This document shows, piece by piece, positions 16,652-24,391 of a stretch of DNA of 64,000 bases. The stretch's first letter is position 1. Every line of letters starts with the position of its first letter. The notes below the pieces were generated by a model. It was not told the origin of the DNA. It searched no databases and saw only the letters and a program-made list of their open reading frames with translations. Source of the stretch: Nocardia rosealba (lineage in GTDB: Bacteria > Actinomycetota > Actinomycetes > Mycobacteriales > Mycobacteriaceae); the NCBI RefSeq assembly GCF_020216065.1, contig NZ_JAIWNA010000008.1:241634-305633 (forward strand). Direction: 5' to 3'. Position numbers and translations under genes: made by a program.

Positions 16652-17980
16652 TCAGACGCGGCTGAGGAGGGTCAGGGGGTCCTCGAGGAAGGTCGCGGTG
16701 GTGGCGAGGAAGCGGGCGCCGAGTTCGCCGTCGATCATGCGGTGGTCGAAGCTGAGGCCGAGGGTGGTTGTCCAGCGGACGGCTAGTTCGTCGCGGAAAA
16801 CCCAGGGGCGCTTGCGGATCGAGCCGACGCAGAGGATGGCGGCTTCGCCGGGGTTGACCAGCGGGACGCCCGTGTCGACGCCGAAGACGCCGACGTTGGT
16901 GATGGTGAAGGTGCCGCCGAGGAGGTCGGCGGGAGTGGCGTTGCCCGAGCGGGCGGTGTCGGCGGCCCAGCTGATCTCGCGGCACAGTTCGCGCAGGCTC
17001 AGGGTTTGCGCGTCTTTGAGGTTCGGGACGAGCAACCCTCGATCGGAGGCGACCGCGATGCCCAGGTTCACGTAGTGCTTGGTGACGATCTGCTGATTCT
17101 GCTCGTCCCATGCGGCATTGATGCCGGGGTGTTCGGCGATGGCGGCCAGAGCGGCACGCGCGACCAGGGCCAGCGGGGTGAGGGTGAGTCCTTCGAACGA
17201 CTTCGTGGTGCGCAGGTGGTCGAGCAGTTCCATCGATGCCGTGCAGTCGACGGTGACGAATGTGCTCGCCTGCGGAATGGTGCGGGCGCTGGCCAGCATC
17301 GCGGCGGCGGTGCGCTTGCGGATTCCGGTGACGGGCGTGCGTTCCTCGCGGGCCCTGGACTCGATGAGCCCCGCGTCGTGCCCGTTCTGCTGGGCGACAG
17401 CGGCGAGCTCGGCCCCGGGCTTGGCCCGCGGTCCGGTGACCGGCACGGCCGAGCGCACGTCCTCGACGGTGACCGCGCCCTCAGGTCCCGAACCCGCGAC
17501 GTACCACAGGTCTATCCCGAGCTCCTTGGCCAGTTTCCGGGCCGCGGGCGTGGCAGCGGCCCGGTGCGTGCTCGGCGTAGTGGACGCCATCGACGGTGTG
17601 GGCTTGCGGCGTCGCGAGGTGGCTTCGGCCTCGGGCCCGTACCCGACCAGCACGTCCCTTCGATCCTCGGCGGTGGGCGGGTCGGTGACCTCGAGGTCGT
17701 TGCGCACCCGGATCAGCGGGGCGCCCACCGGCACCGTATCGCCGGGCGAGGCAAGCAATTCGACGACCGTTCCGGAGAACGGCGACGGCAGCGCGACCAC
17801 CGCCTTGGCGGTCTCCACCTCGGCGATGGTCTGGTTCAGTTCCACCGTGTCGCCCACGTCGACGGCCCATGACACCAGGTCGCCGTCGGCGAGGCCCTCA
17901 CCCAGGTCGGGGAGACGGAATTCGAGCACGTGTCCGTCGTCGCCAGCTGGTTGCGGCACGGGCGCACCTTTCGTCGTCAT
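16652..17980 (-). CDS. bkdC: branched-chain 2-oxoacid dehydrogenase E2 (dihydrolipoamide acyltransferase)
   Basis: A 442-residue E2 core protein. The lipoyl domain occupies residues 18-95, with the modified lysine at 59 in VETAKAV. The peripheral subunit-binding domain is at 143-177 (ATPAARKLAKELGI). The catalytic domain ends with LSFDHRMIDG, giving His413 and Asp417. One lipoyl domain is usual for branched-chain E2. Its ATG overlaps the E1beta stop (ATGA). It transfers the acyl group from E1 to CoA in valine, leucine and isoleucine breakdown. A pyruvate-type complex is less likely because E1 is an alpha/beta heterotetramer with a divergent AsnC-type regulator. Confidence 0.9.
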   Translation of the reverse strand: MTTKGAPVPQPAGDDGHVLEFRLPDLGEGLADGDLVSWAVDVGDTVELNQTIAEVETAKAVVALPSPFSGTVVELLASPGDTVPVGAPLIRVRNDLEVTDPPTAEDRRDVLVGYGPEAEATSRRRKPTPSMASTTPSTHRAAATPAARKLAKELGIDLWYVAGSGPEGAVTVEDVRSAVPVTGPRAKPGAELAAVAQQNGHDAGLIESRAREERTPVTGIRKRTAAAMLASARTIPQASTFVTVDCTASMELLDHLRTTKSFEGLTLTPLALVARAALAAIAEHPGINAAWDEQNQQIVTKHYVNLGIAVASDRGLLVPNLKDAQTLSLRELCREISWAADTARSGNATPADLLGGTFTITNVGVFGVDTGVPLVNPGEAAILCVGSIRKRPWVFRDELAVRWTTTLGLSFDHRMIDGELGARFLATTATFLEDPLTLLSRV

Positions 17981-18951
17981 GCGGCTAGGCAGCGGTCGAC
18001 CGCGGCGAGGATGCGGTCGGGATCAGGCAGATGGTGCTTTTCGAGCTTAGCCGGGGGGTAGGGGATGTCGTAGCCGCCTACGCGCAGCACGGGCGCCTCG
18101 AGGTGATAGAAGCAGCGCTCGGTGATCCGTGCCGCGATCTCGGCACCGAGCCCGGCGAATACCGGCGCCTCGTGCACGATCACCAGCCGTCCGGTCTTGT
18201 CGACGGATTCGGCGATGGTGTCGACATCCAGTGGCGACAGGCCGCGCAGATCGATCACCTCGATCGAGTTGCCTTCCTCACCAGCGATTTTCGCGGCCGT
18301 GAGCGCGGTGGCGACGGTGTCGCCGTAGGCGAGGACGGTGGCATCGGTGCCCTCGGTGAGCACACGGGCCTTGTGCAGTGGCAGGTCGGGTTCGCTGTGG
18401 AAGTCCACGTCGGCCTTGTCCCAGTACCGGCGCTTCGGCTCGAAGAAGACCACCGGATCGTCGAGCGAAATGGCCTGCCGGAGCATGTGATAAGCGTCGG
18501 CAGGCGTACTGGGCGACACCACACGCAGACCGGCGGTATGCGCGAAATACACCTCCGGCGACTCCGAATGGTGTTCGACGGCACCGATACCGCCGCCGAA
18601 CGGAATGCGGATCGTCAACGGCGCCTTCACCTTTCCACCCGTCCGGTAGTGGATCTTGGCGACCTGGGACACGATCTGATCGAACGCGGGGTAGACGAAA
18701 CCGTCGAACTGGATCTCCACCACCGGTCGGTAGCCGCGCAATGCCATTCCGAAAGCCGTTCCCACGATGCCGGATTCGGCAAGGGGCGTATCGATGACGC
18801 GATTGTCGCCGAAATCCTTCTGGAGCGTGTCGGTCACCCGGAACACCCCGCCCAGCTTGCCGATGTCCTCGCCGAGCAACACCACCTTCGGCTCGTCTTC
18901 CATGGCGCGGCGCAGACCCGTGTTGAGAGCGGCGGCGAAGGTGGTGATCAT
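17977..18951 (-). CDS. bkdB: branched-chain 2-oxoacid dehydrogenase E1 beta subunit
   Basis: A 324-residue transketolase-like protein. It has the pyrimidine-binding and C-terminal domains of E1beta, with recognisable phrases LGEDIGKLGGVFRVT, DTPLAESGIVGTAFGMA, FGGGIGAVEHHSESPE and VVFFEPKRRYW. It forms an alpha2-beta2 tetramer with the product of the upstream gene and decarboxylates 2-oxoacids. ATG 18951 overlaps the E1alpha stop (ATGA). The long open frame upstream is antisense noise inside the E1alpha gene. Confidence 0.93.
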   Translation of the reverse strand: MITTFAAALNTGLRRAMEDEPKVVLLGEDIGKLGGVFRVTDTLQKDFGDNRVIDTPLAESGIVGTAFGMALRGYRPVVEIQFDGFVYPAFDQIVSQVAKIHYRTGGKVKAPLTIRIPFGGGIGAVEHHSESPEVYFAHTAGLRVVSPSTPADAYHMLRQAISLDDPVVFFEPKRRYWDKADVDFHSEPDLPLHKARVLTEGTDATVLAYGDTVATALTAAKIAGEEGNSIEVIDLRGLSPLDVDTIAESVDKTGRLVIVHEAPVFAGLGAEIAARITERCFYHLEAPVLRVGGYDIPYPPAKLEKHHLPDPDRILAAVDRCLAA

Positions 18952-20030
18952 GACTGCGCTCCTTCGGCGAGGTAGGCCGAGAACTGTTGTGCCTCTTCGG
19001 TGATCAGCGGGTGCTCGGTCGCGTAGACGTGATCGAACATGCGGAGTGGGTCTGGGTCGGGCATCTGCAGCGTCGCGGTGCGTACCCGGTCGACGACATC
19101 GTCGGCCGCGCGTGCGACCGAGCGGGCGAACTCGTCGTCGAGCAGGCCCTCGCGTTCCAGCAGCAGCCGCACCCGTTCGATCGGATCGCGACGCTCCCAG
19201 TATTCGATGTCGGCGGCGGTGCGATACCTGCTCGGGTCGTCGGCGGTGGTGTGCGGACCCATCCGGTAGGTGATCGCCTCGATGAAGGTGGGGCCGCCGC
19301 CGCTGCGGGCGCGTTCGACCGCCTGGCGGGTGACGGCGAGCACGGCCAGCACATCGTTGCCGTCCACCTGCACACCGGGAATGCCGTACCCGTCGGCCCG
19401 GCGTACCAGCGGCACATGACTCTGCACGGTGACCGGTTCGCTGATGGCCCACTGGTTGTTCTGGCAGAAGAACACCACCGGTGCGCTCCAGGTAGCGGCG
19501 AAGCCGAGCGCCTCGGCGATGTCGCCCTGGCTGGTCGCGCCGTCGCCGAAGTAGGTGATGGTGGCGATGTCGGCGCCGTCGAGGTGGGCGGCGTAGGCGT
19601 AACCGGTGGCGTGCAGACCCTGGGAACCGACGACGATATTGGCGTTGGTCATGTTCACCGCGTCGGGATCCCAGCAGTGGTGGGCAACTCCGCGCCACAG
19701 CCTCGTCAGCTGCTCGGGCGGTACGCCACGGCAATACGCCACCGCGGTCTCGCGGTACGAGCAGAAGATGTAGTCGTCGGGATGCAGTGCGTGCACCGAG
19801 CCGACCTGCGCGGCCTCCTGGCCGAGCATGGGTGGCCACAGGCCGAGCTGACCCTGGCGTTGCAGGGCGGTCGCCTCGAGATCGATCCGGCGGGTCACGA
19901 CGAGGTCCCGGTAGAGGCCCCGCAATCGTTCGGCATCGATATCGGCGACCAGCGCGCCGTGCTCACGATCGAATACGCGACGTCCGTCCGGCTGGATCAA
20001 CTGGACCGGGTAGGTCTGCTTCTCCGGCAT
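18948..20030 (-). CDS. bkdA: branched-chain 2-oxoacid dehydrogenase E1 alpha subunit
   Basis: A 360-residue thiamine-diphosphate enzyme subunit, first gene of a three-gene operon. The ThDP motif runs from GDG (162-164) to NN (191-192). The phrase YRMGPHTTADDPSRYR is typical of branched-chain E1alpha phosphorylation-loop regions. ATG 20030 is supported by GGAGG 8 bases upstream, so the open frame further upstream is not used. The promoter region is shared with the divergent AsnC-family gene, the usual arrangement for BkdR-controlled operons. Confidence 0.92.
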   Translation of the reverse strand: MPEKQTYPVQLIQPDGRRVFDREHGALVADIDAERLRGLYRDLVVTRRIDLEATALQRQGQLGLWPPMLGQEAAQVGSVHALHPDDYIFCSYRETAVAYCRGVPPEQLTRLWRGVAHHCWDPDAVNMTNANIVVGSQGLHATGYAYAAHLDGADIATITYFGDGATSQGDIAEALGFAATWSAPVVFFCQNNQWAISEPVTVQSHVPLVRRADGYGIPGVQVDGNDVLAVLAVTRQAVERARSGGGPTFIEAITYRMGPHTTADDPSRYRTAADIEYWERRDPIERVRLLLEREGLLDDEFARSVARAADDVVDRVRTATLQMPDPDPLRMFDHVYATEHPLITEEAQQFSAYLAEGAQS

Positions 20031-20095
20031 CGAGATCGCCTCCTCTCCACCGCGCCTTGTGGGCCGATGCGGGTACGACTGATCGCTGAGTGCGA

Positions 20096-20108
20096 TGTGT
20101 ATCACACA
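20096..20108. promoter_or_regulatory. candidate operator in the bkd/asnC intergenic region
   Basis: TGTGT and ACACA form a 5-base inverted repeat around a 3-base spacer. It lies 66 bases upstream of the E1alpha start, within the region a divergent AsnC-type regulator would be expected to contact. Confidence 0.35.
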
Positions 20109-20186
20109 GCATCCACGATACCGCCGCCTGCGCAAGTGAACGACACGTGACTGAGCAGAATGCACGTTGTGCTGGGGTGACGCACT

Positions 20187-20206
20187 GTCATACTGCGTTG
20201 TATGAC
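20187..20206. promoter_or_regulatory. inverted repeat overlapping the asnC start codon
   Basis: GTCATAC (20187-20193) and GTATGAC (20200-20206) are perfect 7-base arms around a 6-base spacer. The right arm contains the ATG at 20202-20204. A regulator bound here would block its own gene, so autoregulation is likely. Confidence 0.5.
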
Positions 20207-20693
20207 CAGTCGCGAACCCGCCGTGACCCTCGACGCGACCGACGCGCGATTGCTGCGCGAACTGATCGTCAGCCCCCGGGCCACCGGGGTGGAACTGGCC
20301 GCCCGGCTCGGGCTGTCACGCAATACGGTGCAGGCGCGACTCGCGCGCTGGGACAGCGGTGGGGTGCTCGGCAGTTTCGAGCGCCGCGTGGAACCGCGTG
20401 CTCTCGGCTATCCGCTGGCAGCCTTCGTCGCGGTGGTCGTCGACCAGCACCGGCTGGATGCGGTGGTCGACGAGCTCGCCGACGTTCCCGAGGTCACCGA
20501 GGTCTGCGGCATGACCGGCGAAACCGACCTCACCGTCCGCATCGTGGCCCGCGACGCCGACGACCTCTACCGCATCGCGGGCGCCATCCTGAAGATCCCC
20601 GGCGTCGAACGCACGAACATGGCGCTCGTCATGCGCGAACTCGTCGGCCCACGCACCGCACCCCTCCTCGACCGCCTCGCCGACCCGGACTGA
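20202..20693 (+). CDS. Lrp/AsnC-family regulator, BkdR-like
   Basis: A 163-residue regulator. The N-terminal helix-turn-helix spans about residues 9-60 (ELAARLGLSRNTVQARLARW) and the C-terminal RAM/ligand domain about 70-155 (CGMTGETDLTVRIVARDADD). Family members sense amino acids as octamers. Being divergent from bkdABC it probably activates or represses that operon in response to branched-chain amino acids, as BkdR does elsewhere; the target is inferred from position only. A perfect inverted repeat covers its start codon. Confidence 0.9.
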   Translation: MTSREPAVTLDATDARLLRELIVSPRATGVELAARLGLSRNTVQARLARWDSGGVLGSFERRVEPRALGYPLAAFVAVVVDQHRLDAVVDELADVPEVTEVCGMTGETDLTVRIVARDADDLYRIAGAILKIPGVERTNMALVMRELVGPRTAPLLDRLADPD

Positions 20694-20707
20694 GGTCGAC
20701 GGAACCT

Positions 20708-20792
20708 GCGGGTCAGGCTGTGGGGCCCGGATTCACCTGACCCGGACGGGAAGGCTCGGCGGAGCGCGCGGGTCAGGCCGTGAGGTCCGGAT
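20708..20792. repeat. 60-bp-spaced direct repeat with terminator hairpin
   Basis: Two 25-base units beginning GCGGGTCAGG (20708-20732 and 20768-20792) are about 80 percent identical. CGGGTCAGG at 20709-20717 pairs with CCTGACCCG at 20736-20744 (9 bases, 18-base loop). The region separates the convergent asnC and benE genes and probably terminates one or both. Confidence 0.5.
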
Positions 20793-20806
20793 CGATCTCA
20801 GCGCAC

Positions 20807-22012
20807 CTACTTCTGAGCTGGGAGTATGCGGCGGACGATGAGGCCGGCGAGCAGCGCCCAGAAGGCGCCGCCGATCCCGAGCAGGGTGGTGCCGGAGGCG
20901 GCCACCAGGAAGGTGACCAGGGCGGCGAGGCGGTCGCCCGGGTCGGTGAGGGCGGCGGAGAGGGACGCGGCGAGCGTGGCGAGCAGGGCCAGGCCCGCGA
21001 CGGTTTCGAGGGTGCCCGCAGGGGCGGCGGCGATGAGGGTGACCAGGGCGGCGGAGGCCAGGCCGAGGACCAGATAGGAGGCGCCCGCGGTGGCCGCGGC
21101 GATCCAGCGGCGCTTCGGGTCCGGGCTCGCGCTCGGTGCGGCGGCGAGGGCGGCGCTGATGGCGGCGAGGTTGATGGCGTGACCGCCGGCAGGGGCGCCG
21201 AGGACGGTGCCGATGCCGGTGACGAGCATGGCCGGCCGCCACGGCACCTGGTAGTCGAAGGAGCGCATCACCGCCACACCGGGGATGTTCTGCGAGGCCA
21301 TCGTCACGATGTAGAGCGGAACGGCGATACCGACGATCGCCTGCCAATGCCAGTGGGGTGCGGTCCATTCCAGTGTCGGAACCATGGCGGACAGGTCGAG
21401 GTGCCGGTCGGCGACCACGATGTCGATGCCGGTGCCCACAGCCGCCGTCGCGAAGGCCACGAGCACCGCCCACTTCGGTGCGTACCGCTGCAGCACCAGC
21501 CACACCACGATCACCGGAACCACCACGGCGGGCGAGGTACGCAATGCCTGCACCGGAGCCAGGCACAGCGGAACGAGCACGCCGGCGAGCATGGCCTGGG
21601 CGATCGGCACGGGAATCGCCGCGACCAGCGAACCGAGACGCTGCCACAGACCGGTGACGACGATCAGCACGCCCGTCACAGCGAACGCCGCGACCGCGCC
21701 CGGCCACCCACCAGCCACCAGGCCGGTGCTCACCAGCAGTGCCGCGCCGGGCGTCGACCAGGCAAGGGTGATCGGAATCCGGTACCGGAAACTCAGCAGC
21801 AGGATGCCGATGCCCTGCGTGAAACACAGCACGAGCAGCCCCGACGCCGCCTGCGCCGGACTCGCCCCCACCGCCCGCAACCCGCTCAGCACCACCGCGA
21901 AGGAGCTGGTGAACCCGACCAGCGCGGTCACCGCGCCCGCACCGAGCGGCTGACCTATCCCGGCCGGCTGCTCGGTGGCATCGGACGACGAACTGGTGGA
22001 GACCTGCGACAT
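20807..22012 (-). CDS. benE: BenE/YdcO-family benzoate-type transporter
   Basis: A 401-residue inner-membrane protein with about 12 hydrophobic helices. The phrases AWSTPGAALL and GGHAINLAAISAAL are diagnostic of the BenE family (benzoate:proton symporters; E. coli YdcO). No benzoate degradation genes are nearby, so the true substrate is uncertain. ATG 22012 gives an N-terminal Ser-rich tail before the first helix; longer open frame upstream is rejected because it crosses a hairpin repeat. Confidence 0.87.
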   Translation of the reverse strand: MSQVSTSSSSDATEQPAGIGQPLGAGAVTALVGFTSSFAVVLSGLRAVGASPAQAASGLLVLCFTQGIGILLLSFRYRIPITLAWSTPGAALLVSTGLVAGGWPGAVAAFAVTGVLIVVTGLWQRLGSLVAAIPVPIAQAMLAGVLVPLCLAPVQALRTSPAVVVPVIVVWLVLQRYAPKWAVLVAFATAAVGTGIDIVVADRHLDLSAMVPTLEWTAPHWHWQAIVGIAVPLYIVTMASQNIPGVAVMRSFDYQVPWRPAMLVTGIGTVLGAPAGGHAINLAAISAALAAAPSASPDPKRRWIAAATAGASYLVLGLASAALVTLIAAAPAGTLETVAGLALLATLAASLSAALTDPGDRLAALVTFLVAASGTTLLGIGGAFWALLAGLIVRRILPAQK

Positions 22013-22098
22013 TCGGCAAATCCTGCCCGACGGGTCTGGGAGCGTCACCGGCCAGTAGCGCGAAACTGGCCTGATCCGGCCCGCGGTGCCGGCCGCTC

Positions 22099-22159
22099 GA
22101 TCACCACGCTCCGGTGGCGTGCGGCTCTCGGTCGTTGCCGCCACCGGATCGTGGTGATC
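22099..22159. repeat. dispersed inverted-repeat element, copy B
   Basis: The 20-base arm starting GATCACCACGCTCC (22099-22118) pairs with 22140-22159 with one mismatch around a 21-base loop. It matches copy A at 11948-11997 in both arms and in the GATCA...GTCCAG downstream flank, while the loops differ. It lies in the divergent benE/rhodanese intergenic region, so a shared terminator role does not explain it well. Confidence 0.75.
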
Positions 22160-22263
22160 ATCTGTCCAGTCTCCGTCCGATGTGTGGGGTGCCGTTTCGG
22201 GTGTGGGTGGGCGGGGAGTGCGTAGGGTGGCGGCGGGGGACGGACCGGGAGTGAGGAGTTGGC

Positions 22264-23082
22264 GTGGGTGCGGTGCTGATCTCGGCGGCCGAGCTTCGGG
22301 AGGAGCTGGCGGCGAACAAGATTCATCTGCTCGACGTGCGGTGGGCACTCGGGGATCCGGACGGTCCACAGCACTATCTCGACGGGCACATTCCGGGCGC
22401 GGTGTTCGTCGACCTGGAGACGGAACTGGCCGCCGCACCGTCACCGGCCCGCGGCAGGCACCCGTTGCCCGACCCCGGAACCTTCGAGAAGTGCGCCCGC
22501 AGCTGGGGGCTCGGCGCCGATGAGCCCGTGGTCGTCTACGACGCGACCGGTGGCATGGCGGCGGCCCGCGCGTGGTGGCTGTTGCGCTGGGCCGGTGTCG
22601 ACAATGTGCGCATTCTCGACGGTGGGCTGCCCGCCTGGACCGCGTCCGGCGGGGAACTCGCGACCGGTGCCGAACCCGATCCGACCCCCGGTGACTTGGT
22701 CGTTCGCCCCGGCGCGCTGCCCGTGATCGATGCGGACGCCGCCGCGAAATGGTCGGGTGTCTTGCTCGATGCTCGCGCGGGCGAACGTTTCCGAGGCGAG
22801 GTGGAACCGGTCGATCCGCAGGCCGGTCATATCCCAGGCGCCGTCAGCGCGCCGACCGCCGAAAACCTCTACCCCACAGGGCATTTCCGCACCGCCGAGG
22901 AATTGCGCGAGCGCTTCGCCGAGTTCGGCGACGGACCGGTCGCGGTCTACTGCGGTTCCGGCGTCACCGCTGCGCACGAAATCGCCGCCCTCGCCGTCGC
23001 CGGGATCGACGCCGCCCTCTACCCGGGATCCTGGTCCCAGTGGTCCAACGACCCGAAGCGTCCGGTGGCGACGGGCGCCTGA
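22264..23082 (+). CDS. sulfurtransferase, two rhodanese domains (SseA-like)
   Basis: A 272-residue protein of two rhodanese domains. The N-terminal domain lacks a catalytic cysteine (VVYDATGGMAAARAWW). The C-terminal domain has Cys230 in the loop CGSGVTA, the form seen in thiosulfate and 3-mercaptopyruvate sulfurtransferases. It is probably cytoplasmic. GTG 22264 is supported by GAGGAG five bases upstream. It converges on the nuclease-like lipoprotein gene. Confidence 0.92.
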   Translation: MGAVLISAAELREELAANKIHLLDVRWALGDPDGPQHYLDGHIPGAVFVDLETELAAAPSPARGRHPLPDPGTFEKCARSWGLGADEPVVVYDATGGMAAARAWWLLRWAGVDNVRILDGGLPAWTASGGELATGAEPDPTPGDLVVRPGALPVIDADAAAKWSGVLLDARAGERFRGEVEPVDPQAGHIPGAVSAPTAENLYPTGHFRTAEELRERFAEFGDGPVAVYCGSGVTAAHEIAALAVAGIDAALYPGSWSQWSNDPKRPVATGA

Positions 23083-23097
23083 CAGCGGCGGCACCCA

Positions 23098-23781
23098 TCA
23101 AGGACACGTGCGGGCGATGTCGTGGAGGGCGGCGTTGTCGGCGGCGGTGATCGGCAAGTCGTAGGCGATGGCGACGGTGAGGTACTTGGCGGCGTAGAAG
23201 CAGTGGTTGGGCCGGGCGGGTGGCAGCCATTCACCAGGCGTGTCGTCGCTTTTGGACTGATTAGTCGCCTTGCCGGTGGCCAGCAGGTTGACGGCGAGGT
23301 CGTTGGCGAAGCGCAGACGGCGTTCCGGTGGCCAGGCGTGTGCGCCCATGTCCCAGGCGGCGGCAAGCGGATAGACGTGGTCGATCTGGATGTCGCCGCC
23401 GTCGGACTTACGAAAAGCGATGTCGGTGCCGGTGTAAGGGTCGGTGAGCACGCCTTCCACCACCACGCAGCGCCCCCGGCGAACCACATCGCGCAGCTGC
23501 GCGGCCAGCACGTTGTTGCGGGTGTCGCAGCCGTCGTGACCGCCGGGTGCGTCGGTGTCGTCGGACCAGGCCGGACCGAACACACAACCCTGCCCGGCCT
23601 TGCAGCCGCGTTCGTACCCGCCGGGGTGCGGTCGCGCATCGATCACGCGCACCTGATCGAGCAGCGCGCTCACCTCTGCCCGCGTGGGACTACCCGGCGC
23701 GGGCGCGACCGGTTCGGGCGCCAGCACCCCGCAACCCGCGCACGCGAGCACCAGCACGACCAGCCACGCGAGTCTCCCCAT
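23098..23781 (-). CDS. exported DUF1524/HNH-like nuclease, probable lipoprotein
   Basis: A 227-residue protein with a hydrophobic signal segment (5-16) and a cysteine pair in LACAGC that may serve as a lipobox. The body is the DUF1524 (GmrSD C-terminal-like) fold: IDHVYPL (133-139) provides the HNH histidine, followed by NDLAVNLL and the NQSKSD motif (174-179) and a final conserved HCFYAAKY. Four additional cysteines (60, 66, 85, 105) suggest disulfides outside the cell. A secreted DNase role is plausible but unproven. The start is preceded by the same 14-base block as the NCS2 permease gene. Confidence 0.85.
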   Translation of the reverse strand: MGRLAWLVVLVLACAGCGVLAPEPVAPAPGSPTRAEVSALLDQVRVIDARPHPGGYERGCKAGQGCVFGPAWSDDTDAPGGHDGCDTRNNVLAAQLRDVVRRGRCVVVEGVLTDPYTGTDIAFRKSDGGDIQIDHVYPLAAAWDMGAHAWPPERRLRFANDLAVNLLATGKATNQSKSDDTPGEWLPPARPNHCFYAAKYLTVAIAYDLPITAADNAALHDIARTCP

Positions 23782-23796
23782 GCACAGGTTGTAGCC
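23782..23796 (-). promoter_or_regulatory. candidate leaderless -10 element, second copy
   Basis: On the minus strand GGCTACAACCTGTGC abuts the ATG of the nuclease-like gene, matching 16544-16558 except for the last base. TACAAC ends 6 bases before the ATG, consistent with a leaderless start. Confidence 0.4.
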
Positions 23797-23832
23797 GACC
23801 CCACCGACAACTTCGCCGACTTGCCTGTGCCA

Positions 23833-24195
23833 CTACAACCAGGCGCGCGCCAGGATGTCGTCGGCCGCGAGCTCAGCGGCGTGTGGCGGGAACCGGGTGG
23901 CCGCGATCGAGGAGATGTGGGTGCCGTCGTGGCCGATCAACCACGAACCACCCCGGTCCTCGCACTCGGCGATCTTGGCGAAGACGGTGAGCAGGAAGGT
24001 GATGGAATCGCGCGGGTCGGCCGTGTGGGCCAGCCGCTGGGATTCACCGGGCCGGGACAGATCGATCCATACGCCGGACTGACCGTCCAGGCGCATGCCG
24101 ACGATCTTCCCGGCATCGACGAACGTGAACTTGCGCCGCTCCCACGGGGTGGTGGGGGTGTAGCTCTGCTCGAGAACCTGGAGCAGAATCGTCAT
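23833..24195 (-). CDS. conserved hypothetical protein, 120 residues
   Basis: I do not recognise this protein. It is a soluble 120-residue chain without signal peptide or membrane helix, with a beta-rich start (MTILLQVLEQSY, RRKFTFVDAGKIVG), a central LSRPGESQRL and helical segments toward the C-terminus ending DDILARAWL. Codon use with G/C at third positions matches neighbouring genes, which supports it being real. ATG 24195 is chosen over a longer, low-complexity upstream frame. It is divergent from the SNF2 helicase gene, 196 bases apart. Confidence 0.6.
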   Translation of the reverse strand: MTILLQVLEQSYTPTTPWERRKFTFVDAGKIVGMRLDGQSGVWIDLSRPGESQRLAHTADPRDSITFLLTVFAKIAECEDRGGSWLIGHDGTHISSIAATRFPPHAAELAADDILARAWL

Positions 24196-24391
24196 CGCTG
24201 CCCTCCGCACGCAGTCAAGGGGTTCATCGGCCGAGCCGGTTCGTGGCCGGTTCGCCTGGGTGGATATGCAGTTGTCGCCGGTGATCTTCCGGCCGTGACC
24301 AGGGAATATCCAAGTATGTTCCGTGGGAGCCCAGAAATCCAGAGCGATGGCGAAGCACACGGTGTCGGTGGCTGCTGCTTGGATGGCAACC

